A DNA stretch of 64,000 nt from an endosymbiont of unidentified scaly snail isolate Monju (lineage in GTDB: Bacteria; Pseudomonadota; Gammaproteobacteria; Chromatiales; Chromatiaceae): positions 1,612,001 through 1,676,000 of the forward strand of contig NZ_AP012978.1 of NCBI RefSeq assembly GCF_000801295.1, given 5' to 3'. A program made the translations under genes and the position numbers. Position 1 is the stretch's first letter, and each line of letters begins with the position of its first letter. The notes below the pieces were generated by a model. It did no database searches, had not been told where the DNA came from, and saw only the letters and a program-made list of their open reading frames with translations. Below are positions 24,228 to 35,700 of this stretch, piece after piece.

Positions 24228-24848
24228 CTACGAATGATAGTTCCCGGCTACCAGATAGACCTCGCGGCTTTTCGGGCGCGAGGCCTTCGGTTTGCGCGAG
24301 ACCACCCGCCGGAAACTGGCCTTCACGTCCCGGTAGTAGTCGTCGAAGCCCTCACCCTGGAACACCTTGGTCACGAAGGCCCCCCCCTCGCGCAGCGCCT
24401 GGCGGCAGAAATCCAGTGCCAGTTCACACAGGTACATCGACCGCGGCTGGTCCACCGCAGCGATGCCGCTGATGTTGGGCGCCATGTCCGAGAGCACCAC
24501 ATCGACCGGACGGCCGTCCAGCAGGGTCTCCAGGCGCGCCAGCGTCGCTTCCTCGAGAAAATCCCCTTGCAGCAGCTCGACACCGGGCAACGGATCGATC
24601 TCGAGCAGGTCCAGGCCGATCACCCGCCCCTTGCCGCCGACCACGGACCGCGCCACCTGCAACCAGCCACCGGGAGCCGCGCCCAGGTCCACGACCACCT
24701 GGCCGGGCTTGAGAAAACGGTCCTTTTCCTGCAACTCCAACAGCTTGTAGGCCGCACGCGAACGATAGCCGTCCTTCTGGGACCGCTTCACGTACTCGTC
24801 GTTGACGTGCCGCTGCATCCAGCGGTGACTGCTTTTCGAACGACCCAT
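24228..24848 (-). CDS. rlmE: 23S rRNA (uridine-2'-O)-methyltransferase RlmE (FtsJ/RrmJ)
   Basis: A 206-residue Rossmann methyltransferase that modifies U2552 in the 23S rRNA A-loop. The SAM site [15 protein letters not shown], the catalytic region [11 protein letters not shown] and the Lys-bearing [13 protein letters not shown] (K-D-K-E type) are visible. The start [15 protein letters not shown] at 24846-24848 matches the family; the longer open frame upstream crosses a REP-like element. In E. coli rlmE and ftsH form an operon. Confidence 0.96.
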   Translation of the reverse strand: MGRSKSSHRWMQRHVNDEYVKRSQKDGYRSRAAYKLLELQEKDRFLKPGQVVVDLGAAPGGWLQVARSVVGGKGRVIGLDLLEIDPLPGVELLQGDFLEEATLARLETLLDGRPVDVVLSDMAPNISGIAAVDQPRSMYLCELALDFCRQALREGGAFVTKVFQGEGFDDYYRDVKASFRRVVSRKPKASRPKSREVYLVAGNYHS

Positions 24849-24974
24849 TTCAGGCCACCATACCTGCAAAACCCGTGTGCGCGGCGTCCTGGCCGCAAAA
24901 TCCCAGCCCGCCGCCATGCGCTCCGAGGACGGGCTCTCGCGACGACACCACGCCGCAACACCGACTCCCCACCG

Positions 24975-25045
24975 GTGGGAGCGGCGTCCCCGCCGCGAAC
25001 CCCAGCCAGTCACGCCACTGGACCCGAGGGCGGACCTCCTACATT
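24975..25045. repeat. REP-like palindromic element, copy 2
   Basis: Reads GTGGGAGCGGCGTCCCCGCC (from 24975) with the GCGAAC extension, and then GAGGGCGGACCTCCTACATT (about 25025-25045). Same two-part layout as copy 1 near 3.6 kb. It fills the rlmE-yhbY intergenic gap (24849-25094), in which a TATAGT box within a short hairpin (about 25052-25076) is the only promoter-like feature for yhbY. Confidence 0.6.
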
Positions 25046-25094
25046 CTCTTGAAAGGCGCTATAGTACGCGCCTTTTCACCGTCCCGGAGCCCCG

Positions 25095-25391
25095 ATGACC
25101 CTGTCCGACAAGCAGATCCGCCACTTGCGCAGCCTGGCGCACCACCTCAAGCCAGTGGTGCGTGTCGGCCAGCACGGCGTCCATGACACGGTGCTGGAGG
25201 AACTGGCTCAGGCCCTCGACGCCCACGAATTGATCAAGGTGAAGATCGTGGCCGACAAGGCCGGGCGCCGCGAGATCATCGACCGCCTCGTCGCCGCCTC
25301 CGGCGCCACCCTGGTTCAGCATATCGGCCAGATGGCGGTATTCTTCAGGCGCAACAACAAGAAGCCGAAGATCGCCCTGCCCTCGAAGTGA
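25095..25391 (+). CDS. yhbY: RNA-binding protein YhbY (CRM domain)
   Basis: A 98-residue single CRM (CRS1-YhbY) domain protein that binds pre-50S particles in E. coli. Features are LTDKQ-like start LSDKQIRHLRSLAHHLKP, VRVGQHGV with the GxxG-type loop, and ELIKVKIVADKAGRRE. It is the only plus-strand gene in the first 31 kb, divergent from rlmE, as in E. coli and Pseudomonas. Confidence 0.94.
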   Translation: MTLSDKQIRHLRSLAHHLKPVVRVGQHGVHDTVLEELAQALDAHELIKVKIVADKAGRREIIDRLVAASGATLVQHIGQMAVFFRRNNKKPKIALPSK

Positions 25392-25394
25392 TTT

Positions 25395-25523
25395 TTCACC
25401 ACCAGGGACACGAAGAAAGCGGCAAATGACAGCCGCCCACAGGTTGGACCCGTTTCCCGGGCCGCAACTTGTCGGCCAGCCGGCATGAGAATTCCTTGCG
25501 CTCTTCGTGCCCTTCGCGGTGAA
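25395..25523. repeat. MITE-like inverted-repeat element, copy 1
   Basis: A 129-bp stretch bounded by imperfect inverted repeats: the left end TTCACCACCAGGGACACGAA and the right end, read in reverse, TTCACCGCGAAGGGCACGAA. No reading frame is contained. It fills the gap between convergent yhbY and greA. The ends match those of the element at 29241-29392. Confidence 0.7.
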
Positions 25524-25528
25524 TCCGT

Positions 25529-26005
25529 CTATTCGTAACGGACCTCGAGGATCTCGAACTCGTGGGTCCCGCCCGGTGCCTGCAGGGTGACCTCGTCGCC
25601 TTCTTCCTTGCCGATCAGGGCGCGGGCGATGGGCGAACTCACCGAGATCTTGTTTTCCTTGATGTCGGCCTCGTCCTCGCCGACGATCTGGTAGGTCTTT
25701 TCCTCGTCGGTATTGAGATCCAGCAGCACCACGGTGGCACCAAACACCACCTTGCCACCGGCATCCAGTGAGGCCACGTCGATGATCTGCGCGTGCGACA
25801 GCTTGGCCTCGATCTCCTTGATACGACCCTCGATGAAGCCCTGCTGCTCGCGCGCAGCATGGTATTCGGCGTTTTCCTTGAGGTCGCCGTGCTCGCGCGC
25901 CTCGGCGATGGCCTGGATGATGGCGGGCCGCTTGACGGTCTTGAGTTCCTGCAGTTCGGCGCGCAGTTTCTCCGCGCCGGCCAGCGTCATGGGAGTCTTC
26001 TGCAT
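25529..26005 (-). CDS. greA: Transcription elongation factor GreA
   Basis: A 158-residue GreA that rescues backtracked RNA polymerase by stimulating transcript cleavage. The N-terminal coiled coil (about 1-75) carries the acidic tip [16 protein letters not shown], and the C-terminal FKBP-like domain ends in [13 protein letters not shown]. It follows carB by nine bases with Shine-Dalgarno AGGTGG, so it is transcribed with carAB; the carAB-greA order is known in Pseudomonas. Confidence 0.97.
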   Translation of the reverse strand: MQKTPMTLAGAEKLRAELQELKTVKRPAIIQAIAEAREHGDLKENAEYHAAREQQGFIEGRIKEIEAKLSHAQIIDVASLDAGGKVVFGATVVLLDLNTDEEKTYQIVGEDEADIKENKISVSSPIARALIGKEEGDEVTLQAPGGTHEFEILEVRYE

Positions 26006-26014
26006 CTTGCCACC

Positions 26015-29224
<3,210 letters not shown>

Positions 29225-29240
29225 TGTCTAGATCACTGTA

Positions 29241-29392
29241 TTAACCACAAAGGGCACGAAGAGCACGAAGGTTTCGAGCGAGATCTCCGGAACAGGCGCG
29301 TAGAACGGCGGATGCTGCGACGCCCGGGGCTCCATCGTTGCCGTCCTGTTCCATTCGTGATCTTCGTGTGCTTAGTGTTCTTCGTGGTGAAA
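29241..29392. repeat. MITE-like inverted-repeat element, copy 2
   Basis: A 152-bp non-coding stretch bounded by AACCACAAAGGGCACGAAGA and, reversed from the right end, TTCACCACGAAGAACACTAA. The ends resemble those of copy 1 at 25395-25523; the interiors differ. It occupies nearly the whole carA-carB intergenic gap. Confidence 0.7.
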
Positions 29393-29394
29393 TT

Positions 29395-30537
29395 TCACTT
29401 CCCCGCATCCATGAGCTCGATGAAGTGGTCGAACACCGGCGCCACGTCGTGCGGGCCGGGGCTGGCCTCAGGGTGTCCCTGGAAGCCGAAGGCCGGCACG
29501 TCGGTGCGGTGGATGCCCTGCAGGGAACCATCGAACAGCGACTTGTGGGTGGCCTTCAGGTTGTCCGGCAGGCTCTCCTCGTCCACCGCGAAACCGTGGT
29601 TCTGGCTGGAGATCATCACCCGACCGGTGTCGAGATCCTGCACCGGGTGGTTGGCGCCGTGGTGGCCGAATTTCATCTTTACCGTGCGTGCCCCGCTGGC
29701 CAGCGCCAGCAGCTGGTGCCCCAGGCAGATGCCGAAGGTGGGCACCCCGGCATCCAGCACCTCGCGGATCGCCTCGATGGCGTAGGTACAGGGCTCGGGG
29801 TCACCCGGACCATTGGACAGGAAGACCCCGTCGGGCTGCATGGCCAGCACCTCCGATGCCGGCGTCTGCGCCGGCACCACGGTCACCCGACAGCCCCGAT
29901 CGACCAGCATGCGCAGAATGTTGCGCTTGATGCCGTAGTCCCAGGCCACCACGTGCCGCGGCAGCTTCTCTTCGACCGGGTGGGGCGCCTCGGGCAGGCC
30001 GCCCTCGAGCGTCCAGGTCCCCTGTGCCCACTCATAAGGCGTGCCGGTGGTGACCTCCTTCGCCAGATCCATGCCCTTGAGCCCCGGGAAAGCCCGTGCC
30101 GCGGCCAGGGCCTCGTCTTCGGACGGCGCCTCGCCCGCGATGATGCAGCCGGCCTGGGCGCCCTTCTCGCGCAGGATGCGGGTCAGGCGGCGGGTGTCGA
30201 TATCGGCAATGGCAACGATGCCCTGCTCCGCCAGGTAGTCATCCAGCCGCTGCTCGGCGCGGAAGTTGCTCATCAGCAGCGGCAGGTCGCGGATCACCAG
30301 TCCGGCGACATGGATACGCGAGGACTCCTCGTCCTCGTGATTGACCCCTACGTTGCCGATGTGCGGATAGGTCAGGGTCACGATCTGCCGCGAATAGGAG
30401 GGGTCGGTGAGAATCTCCTGGTAACCCGTCATCGCGGTGTTGAACACCACCTCGCCTACCGTCTGGCCGTCGGCGCCGATGGACTGGCCGCGGAACACAC
30501 TGCCGTCTTCGAGAACAAGGATTGCCGGTCTGGTCAT
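29395..30537 (-). CDS. carA: Carbamoyl-phosphate synthase small (glutaminase) subunit
   Basis: A 380-residue class I glutamine amidotransferase supplying ammonia to CarB. The N-terminal CarA domain begins [16 protein letters not shown]. The catalytic Cys is in [11 protein letters not shown] and the His/Glu pair in [11 protein letters not shown]. The start ATG (30535-30537) shares one base with the stop of a 30-codon leader frame (TAATG), which suggests coupling to leader translation. Confidence 0.98.
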   Translation of the reverse strand: MTRPAILVLEDGSVFRGQSIGADGQTVGEVVFNTAMTGYQEILTDPSYSRQIVTLTYPHIGNVGVNHEDEESSRIHVAGLVIRDLPLLMSNFRAEQRLDDYLAEQGIVAIADIDTRRLTRILREKGAQAGCIIAGEAPSEDEALAAARAFPGLKGMDLAKEVTTGTPYEWAQGTWTLEGGLPEAPHPVEEKLPRHVVAWDYGIKRNILRMLVDRGCRVTVVPAQTPASEVLAMQPDGVFLSNGPGDPEPCTYAIEAIREVLDAGVPTFGICLGHQLLALASGARTVKMKFGHHGANHPVQDLDTGRVMISSQNHGFAVDEESLPDNLKATHKSLFDGSLQGIHRTDVPAFGFQGHPEASPGPHDVAPVFDHFIELMDAGK

Positions 30538-30629
30538 TATGCGCGCACACCAAAAACCGGAAGGCGCTGCGAGGCAGGTCTTCCGGCAAAAAACAGGATC
30601 TGTTGGACGATGGGCACGAGGCCCCGCAT
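30537..30629 (-). CDS. Putative carAB leader peptide (30 aa)
   Basis: A 30-codon frame starting ATG CGG GGC at 30627-30629 and ending TAA overlapping the carA ATG. It contains Phe-Phe codons within a CTGTTTTTTG run just before a terminator hairpin that it spans (30552-30586). A TAAGAT box lies 10 bases before its ATG, so the 5' untranslated part would be only a few bases. This layout resembles pyrBI-type attenuation; published work on the Pseudomonas carAB operon also describes a leader without an untranslated region. Role is inferred. Confidence 0.6.
   Translation of the reverse strand: MRGLVPIVQQILFFAGRPASQRLPVFGVRA
30552..30586 (-). terminator. Attenuator terminator in the carA leader
   Basis: A CCGGAAG/CTTCCGG stem with a 16-base loop, followed on the minus strand by five T residues (30552-30556). 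It lies about 15 bases before the carA start codon and inside the leader-peptide frame, so ribosomes translating the leader would disrupt it. Confidence 0.7.
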
Positions 30630-30639
30630 TGGGGAGGCA

Positions 30640-30668
30640 ATCTTACGGGAAAACCCGGCATCGCGCCA
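30640..30668 (-). promoter_or_regulatory. Candidate carA promoter (-10 only clear)
   Basis: TAAGAT (30640-30645, minus strand) is a good -10 box; the -35 position holds only a weak TGGCGC. A regulator such as an arginine repressor might compensate, but no clear operator was recognised. Confidence 0.4.
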
Positions 30669-30757
30669 CGCCGAAAATGCAGGCAGCCACCGCTCCCCGC
30701 GGCACGGGCAGCAACAGGAATGGCCCAACCGGTCAGGCGGACTGGAAGAACCGGGAT

Positions 30758-31201
30758 TCAGGTCCGGGCCAATGCCTGCCGCGTCCAGTCCACGATGCCT
30801 CTCGCATCCAGCGCTCCTGACATACGATCGATCTCACGGCCTCCCGCGAACAGGATCATGGTCGGGATGGAACGGATACCGAACTGCGCCGCCACCGCCT
30901 GTTCCTCCTCGGTATTCACCTTCAACAGACGCACCTGCGGCTCCAGGCGCGCTGCCGCCTGCTCGAAGGCCGGGCCCATCATGCGGCAGGGGCCGCACCA
31001 GGGCGCCCAGAAATCCACCAGCAAGGGAATGTCGCTGCGCGTCAGTTGCCTTTCGAACATCTGACCATCCACCGGCCAGGCCTTGGCCTGGAACAGCGGC
31101 TGCTTGCACTTGCCGCACTTGGGATTTTGCCCCAGCCGTTCGGCTGGCACACGGTTGACCCCGCCGCAGTTGGGGCAGACGATATGCATGGCGTCGGACA
31201 T
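30758..31201 (-). CDS. trxC: Thioredoxin 2 (zinc-binding TrxC)
   Basis: A 147-residue TrxC. An N-terminal zinc ribbon has CPNCGGVNR and CGKCKQPLF (residues about 9-40), followed by a thioredoxin fold with active site FWAPWCGPCRMM and cis-Pro in RSIPTMILF. The start at 31199-31201 has Shine-Dalgarno AGGAG and fits the family. It reduces disulfides, and TrxC members usually respond to oxidative stress. It faces cnoX head-to-head, with a 134-bp shared control region. Confidence 0.96.
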   Translation of the reverse strand: MSDAMHIVCPNCGGVNRVPAERLGQNPKCGKCKQPLFQAKAWPVDGQMFERQLTRSDIPLLVDFWAPWCGPCRMMGPAFEQAAARLEPQVRLLKVNTEEEQAVAAQFGIRSIPTMILFAGGREIDRMSGALDARGIVDWTRQALART

Positions 31202-31335
31202 CAATGGAATCTCCTGAACTACTGTTGAAGGCCACATGGGGACGGCATGCCGTGCGTTCAAGCTTGAAGATCCCCAGGCCGCCCCCATCTGCCCGCCAGA
31301 CCGTAATCTCCACGACCATCCAGGAACAGACGAGC

Positions 31336-32196
31336 ATGAGCGATTCGCCCTACATCCAAGAAGTCACTGCTGAAAATTTCGAACAGGTCGTCATCCACGG
31401 TTCGATGGAGCGCCCCGTGCTGGTGGACTTCTGGGCCAGCTGGTGCCAGCCCTGCCAGATGCTGATGCCGGTGCTGGCCAAACTGGCCGAGGAATACCAG
31501 GGCCGCTTCATCCTGGCCAAGGTCAACACCGAGGAACAGCAGGCCGTGGCGGCACAGTTCGGTATCCGCTCCATCCCCGACGTACGCCTGTTTCACGGTG
31601 GCCGAGAGGTGGACGGCTTCACCGGCGCCCTGCCCGAGTCGGCCATTCGCGAGTTTCTGGACAAGCACATCCCGCGCGAATCCGACAGCACCGTGGAACA
31701 GGCCATGCAGGCTCTGGCCGCGGGGGACACTGCCAGCGCCATCACGGCCCTCGAGGCGGCGGCCGCGGCCGATCCCGACAACCCGCGCATCCCGGTGGCG
31801 CTGGCCCAGACGCACATGACAGCCGGCGACTGGGAAGCGGCAAAGGCCGCGCTCGACCGCCTGCCCGCCAGCGAGCAGGACCAGCCTGAGGTTACCCGGC
31901 TGCTCGGCCAGCTGCACTTTGCCAGCGAGGCACCACCGGTGCAGGATCTGCCGGAGCTGGAGACACGCCTTGCGGCCGACGAGAACGACAGCGAGGCCCG
32001 CTACCGCCTGGCCATGGGCCTGGTACTGCAACAGCGGTTCGAGCAGGCCATCGAGCACCTGCTCACCCTGATGCGCAAGGACCGCCAGTATGGCGACGAC
32101 GCCGCGCGCAAGGCTCTGCTCAGGCTGTTCGACATGCTGGGGGACGACCCGCTGGCGCAGGACGGCCGGCGCCGCCTGTTCAATCTGATGCACTGA
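31336..32196 (+). CDS. cnoX: Thioredoxin-domain co-chaperone CnoX (YbbN)
   Basis: A 286-residue protein with an N-terminal thioredoxin domain (residues 1-110) and a TPR-like C-terminal part (about 120-286). It has an intact CxxC site, FWASWCQPCQML, whereas E. coli CnoX has SxxC, so this one may still be redox active. Family members act as holdases that deliver clients to DnaK and GroEL. The start ATG at 31336 begins the conserved SPYIQEVTAENFE; the open frame upstream is ignored. Its last 17 bases overlap the convergent trmO. Confidence 0.92.
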   Translation: MSDSPYIQEVTAENFEQVVIHGSMERPVLVDFWASWCQPCQMLMPVLAKLAEEYQGRFILAKVNTEEQQAVAAQFGIRSIPDVRLFHGGREVDGFTGALPESAIREFLDKHIPRESDSTVEQAMQALAAGDTASAITALEAAAAADPDNPRIPVALAQTHMTAGDWEAAKAALDRLPASEQDQPEVTRLLGQLHFASEAPPVQDLPELETRLAADENDSEARYRLAMGLVLQQRFEQAIEHLLTLMRKDRQYGDDAARKALLRLFDMLGDDPLAQDGRRRLFNLMH

Positions 32197-32911
32197 GCCC
32201 CGGCGCATCGTCCAGGCCGACCGGCACGATGGTCTCCACCTCGGCGTGATCGCCCTCGACCCGCCAGCGCACATCGAAGCCCTCGATGCGCATCCCGTAA
32301 CGCCGCCGGTCCCGCCCTTTGCGGTAGGCCGGACGCGGATCCAGCGCCAGGGTCTGGGCAATCAGTTCGCGCAGGGCAGGCCGTTCGCGCAACACCACTT
32401 CGGCCATCTCGCCGAAGTGCACGGCCAACACCGGCGAGGGCGGCTGCGCTGCGAAGCCACTGGCCGCGCCCGGGTGCGCGTCTGCATAGGGCAGATAGGG
32501 CTTGATGTCGTAAACCGGCGTGTCATGCAGCAAGTCCACCCCCGAGACGCGCAGGCGCAATCGCCCATCCGCGTGCTCGATCCCCTCGAGGCCCAGGAGT
32601 GACAGCCCCAGGTTGTTGGGCCGGAAAGGTGAACGGCTGGCGAACACGCCCACCTCGCGATTACCGCCCAGCCGTGGTGGCCGAACCCGCAGGCGATAGC
32701 GTCCCTCGCAGGCATGAAAACCGAAAATCACCCAGATCCGCTCGAACCCCTCCAGGCCCTCGAAGGCCTCGGGGCGCGCAAATTCGGGCGCCATCTCCAG
32801 CCAGCCACACGCTGCCTCGACCAGGCCGGCCTGGCGCGGGATGCCGAACTTTTCGCGATAGGGCGAGATCACCCGTGCGATCGCTTGCAGATGAAGGCAG
32901 TGGTCGCTCAT
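32180..32911 (-). CDS. trmO: tRNA (N6-threonylcarbamoyladenosine37-N6)-methyltransferase TrmO
   Basis: A 243-residue TrmO (formerly TsaA/YaeB), a SAM-dependent enzyme that methylates t6A37 in some tRNAs. Family segments are ARVISPYREKFGIPRQAGLV, WVIFGFHACEG, SRSPFRPNNLGLSLL and the C-terminal DPRPAYRKG. The ATG at 32909-32911 was preferred to one 10 codons upstream because homology starts there. It converges on cnoX with a 17-bp overlap. Confidence 0.93.
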   Translation of the reverse strand: MSDHCLHLQAIARVISPYREKFGIPRQAGLVEAACGWLEMAPEFARPEAFEGLEGFERIWVIFGFHACEGRYRLRVRPPRLGGNREVGVFASRSPFRPNNLGLSLLGLEGIEHADGRLRLRVSGVDLLHDTPVYDIKPYLPYADAHPGAASGFAAQPPSPVLAVHFGEMAEVVLRERPALRELIAQTLALDPRPAYRKGRDRRRYGMRIEGFDVRWRVEGDHAEVETIVPVGLDDAPGLSASD

Positions 32912-32934
32912 GATCGTGGACTCATATCGAGGCT

Positions 32935-33171
32935 GTGGCACAATGGTACGCTACCCGAAACGCCCCCCAGCGAGGCAAGGCCTTGGGTCAGGATGAACAT
33001 GCCCTCGTCGCACAACGCGACCTGTTCCGCCTATCGGCACTGGTGCTCAGCGTCACCAGCGCTGCGGTGGCCCTGCTGTCGATAGCCGGCAGCCCGACCT
33101 GGCTGCTGACCCTGCTCTCCGGTGCCACCGCCTCGCTGGCCGTGGTGCGCGGCATCCCGCCCCTGCTCCCT
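32935..33171 (+). other. Out-of-frame membrane anchor of the GGDEF-EAL gene
   Basis: This frame (GTG start at 32935) encodes two hydrophobic helices, SALVLSVTSAAVALLSIAG and WLLTLLSGATASLAVVRG, then runs on without similarity. It is one base out of frame with the PAS-GGDEF-EAL frame that begins alongside it. Removing one C near 33158-33170 would join the two as a membrane-bound sensor enzyme. Whether this is a real mutation or a sequencing error cannot be told here. Confidence 0.5.
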
Positions 33172-34912
33172 GTCGATCCGCCCCAACCTTGTCGGTTCCC
33201 GACACACCGACGAGACCGACCTGCTGGCCTGCTGCCGCATCCATGAACGCACTCACGACATGGTGTTGCTGATCGACCCGAACACCCATCTGGTACTCGA
33301 TTGCAACCGCCAGGCCAGCCACCTGCTGCGGCTGCCGAGGGAACAACTGCTGCGGCACAACATCCTCGAACTGGCTGAACAGACGGATCCGCTGCAGGAC
33401 CTGTTGCGCCTGACCCAGGAGCTGGCCGGGGTACATCATCGCAACATCCGACTGCGCTCGCGGAACAGCGGGATCCTGTATTTCGAAATGAGCGCAGAAC
33501 GGCTCCACATACAGGGCCGGCCACTGATCCTGCTGCTGGGGCAGGACCAGACCCGTCATGCCGAGGCCGAGAACCGTGTCCTGCACCTGGCCTACCACGA
33601 CACCCTCACCGACCTGCCCAACCGCACCCTGCTCACCGACCGAGTGAACCACGCCCTGCAACGCAGCCAGCGCAGTGGGCAGCACGGCGCCCTGCTGTTT
33701 CTCGACCTCGACAACTTCAAGCGCATCAACGATTCGCTCGGGCACTCCATCGGCGACCTGCTTTTACAGGAGCTGGCCGCCCGCCTGCGCCGTACCCTGC
33801 GCGAGGAAGACACCATCTCCCGCCTGGGGGGTGACGAGTTCGTGGTTCTGCTCGAACACCTGGGGCGCGACCCGGAAGAAGCCGACCGCCAGGTACGCGA
33901 GATCGCGCGCAAGATCCGTACCGCGCTGGCACCGGCCTATCACCTCAACGGCCACGAGCTGCACATGACCGCCAGCATCGGCTATGTCGCCTTCCCGCGC
34001 GACGGCCAGACCATGGAGACCCTGTTGCGACATGCCGACCTGGCCATGTACCAGGCCAAGAAAGCCGGACGCGACACGGTCACCTGCTTCCACCCGAGCA
34101 TGGACGAGATCGCCACCCAGCGTATGCGCGTGGAAAACGAGATCCGCCAGGCCCTGCAGGACGACCACCTGGAACTCTATTTCCAGCCCGTGCTGCGCAT
34201 CCAGGACGGCCACATCCTGGGCGCCGAGGCCCTGCTGCGCTGGCGCCACCCCCGCGACGGCCTGATCCTGCCCGACCGCTTCCTGCCACAAATTGAAGAC
34301 GGCGCCCTGATGCTCACCCTGGCCGACTGGGTACTGGAACGAACCTGCCAGGAACTGGCCACGATCATGGACACGCCCGGGATGCGCCCGCCGGACTACA
34401 TTGCCGTCAACATCAGCCACCAGCAGTTTCACCAGCCCGATTTCGTCTCGCGCGCCCGCAATATCATCGAGGCGACCGGCGCCGACCCTCACCACCTGCT
34501 GTTCGAGATCACCGAAACGGTCATCATGACCAATGCCCACGAGGCGCGGGCGCGCATGCTGGCACTCAAGGAACTGGGCCTGCGCTTTGCCATCGACGAC
34601 TTCGGCACCGGGTACTCCTCGCTGTCCTACCTCAAGCAACTGCCGGCCGATACGCTGAAGATCGACCGCAGCTTCGTCAGGGAGGTGACCCGCGACCCGG
34701 ATGATGCCGCCATCGTGCGCACCGTACTGGGTATCGCCGACCACATGGGCATGCAGGTGATCGCCGAGGGCGTGGAGCACCGAGAGCAGTTGCATTTCCT
34801 GCGCGAACACGGCTGCACCTGCTACCAGGGCTTTCTCGGTCGTCCACCGCTCGACCGGCAGGCGTTCCGCGAGGAACTGCGACTGGGCGCACAACTTCGC
34901 CTGGTCGAATGA
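33122..34912 (+). CDS. PAS-GGDEF-EAL cyclic-di-GMP enzyme
   Basis: A 596-codon frame with a PAS-like sensor (about residues 45-150), a GGDEF domain (about 155-320) and an EAL domain (about 335-590). The cyclase site RLGGDEFVVLL is intact and preceded by an RxxD inhibitory site (REED). The EAL side keeps GAEALLRWRHP, FEITETVIM, DDFGTGYSSL, KIDRSFV and EGVEHREQ, so both synthesis and breakdown of c-di-GMP are possible; which dominates is unknown. The GTG at 33122 lacks a clear ribosome site; the true start may be the ATG at 33260 or the out-of-frame anchor upstream. Confidence 0.85.
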   Translation: MPPPRWPWCAASRPCSLSIRPNLVGSRHTDETDLLACCRIHERTHDMVLLIDPNTHLVLDCNRQASHLLRLPREQLLRHNILELAEQTDPLQDLLRLTQELAGVHHRNIRLRSRNSGILYFEMSAERLHIQGRPLILLLGQDQTRHAEAENRVLHLAYHDTLTDLPNRTLLTDRVNHALQRSQRSGQHGALLFLDLDNFKRINDSLGHSIGDLLLQELAARLRRTLREEDTISRLGGDEFVVLLEHLGRDPEEADRQVREIARKIRTALAPAYHLNGHELHMTASIGYVAFPRDGQTMETLLRHADLAMYQAKKAGRDTVTCFHPSMDEIATQRMRVENEIRQALQDDHLELYFQPVLRIQDGHILGAEALLRWRHPRDGLILPDRFLPQIEDGALMLTLADWVLERTCQELATIMDTPGMRPPDYIAVNISHQQFHQPDFVSRARNIIEATGADPHHLLFEITETVIMTNAHEARARMLALKELGLRFAIDDFGTGYSSLSYLKQLPADTLKIDRSFVREVTRDPDDAAIVRTVLGIADHMGMQVIAEGVEHREQLHFLREHGCTCYQGFLGRPPLDRQAFREELRLGAQLRLVE

Positions 34913-34989
34913 CCCCATACTCGACTTGCGGGTCTGTCAGGCTAACGGGGACGCCCGCCTTGGTGCAGCCAGGTACGATTGTTACCCTA

Positions 34990-35101
34990 GGGAACCTCTG
35001 AAAAAGTACATTCATCCCCTCCCCCACGTGCAGGGGAGACCGAGAGGGGCGAAACAGGTCTTTTCCCCTCTCCTGACCTCCCCCGCAAGCGGGAGGGGGA
35101 C
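34990..35101. repeat. GC-rich palindromic intergenic repeat, copy A
   Basis: Starts GGGAACCTCTGAAAAAGT, then CCCCTCCCCC and AGGGGAG segments, ending in a CTCCCCC-GCAA-GGGGGAG type hairpin (35077-35099). A related arrangement (CCCTCCCCC hairpin next to GGAGGTTCC) lies at 38870-38910 on the other strand. The 34913-35163 gap holds nothing else recognised. Confidence 0.5.
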
Positions 35102-35163
35102 TTGATCGGAGGCTCCCCGTGACACAACAGACAACCTACTCAATCACCCTGCGGAGTTCATCC

Positions 35164-35697
35164 ATGTTGCGTAATTGGCTGCTGCTTTCGGTATTGCTCT
35201 CCTTCGTCTCGAATGCGCCTGCCGGCTGGGACCCGGCCGAACGCCGGGAACTGATGCAGGAAGCCTCGATCACCATCCAGCAATTCAAGCGCAAGGACCC
35301 ATCCCTCAAGCGCTTCTTCAACAATGCACTGGGCTGGGCAGTCTATCCCACGGTCGGCAAGGCCGGCTTCTGGCTGGGCGGCGCCTATGGCAAGGGCGTG
35401 GTCTATCGGCGTGGCCAGGTCATCGGCTTCAGCGAACTGCGCCAGGTCAGCATCGGCTTCCAGTTCGGCGACCAGGCCTACAGCGAGATCATTTTCTTCC
35501 GCGACCAGGCGGCACTGGATCGCTTCAAGCGCGAAAAACTCGAATTCGACGCTCAGGCCTCGGCCGCGGTAGCCGACAAGGGGGCAGCGCTCAATGCCGA
35601 CTACCATGGCGGTGTCGCGGTGTTCACCCTGCCCAAGGGCGGCCTGATGGCCGAGGCCTCGGTCGGCGGCCAGCAGTTCACCTTCGACCCGCGCTGA
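35164..35697 (+). CDS. Exported SYLF-domain (Ysc84-like) lipid-binding protein
   Basis: A 177-residue protein with a signal peptide (residues 1-20, cleavage after SNAPA) and a SYLF domain, a phosphoinositide/lipid-binding fold also seen in eukaryotic Ysc84. Family segments are LGWAVYPTVGKAGFWLGGAYG and KGVVYRRGQVIG, with QFGDQAYSEIIFF later. The ATG at 35164 has GGAG nine bases upstream; an earlier in-frame start at 35119 would spoil the signal peptide. Role in bacteria is not well known. Confidence 0.85.
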   Translation: MLRNWLLLSVLLSFVSNAPAGWDPAERRELMQEASITIQQFKRKDPSLKRFFNNALGWAVYPTVGKAGFWLGGAYGKGVVYRRGQVIGFSELRQVSIGFQFGDQAYSEIIFFRDQAALDRFKREKLEFDAQASAAVADKGAALNADYHGGVAVFTLPKGGLMAEASVGGQQFTFDPR

Positions 35698-35700
35698 GAC

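Noticed and set aside
25052-25076. Hairpin AAGGCGC/GCGCCTT with TTTT read as a terminator before yhbY
   Set aside because: It lies upstream of yhbY, with no gene to end on the plus strand; the TATAGT inside it fits better as a promoter element.
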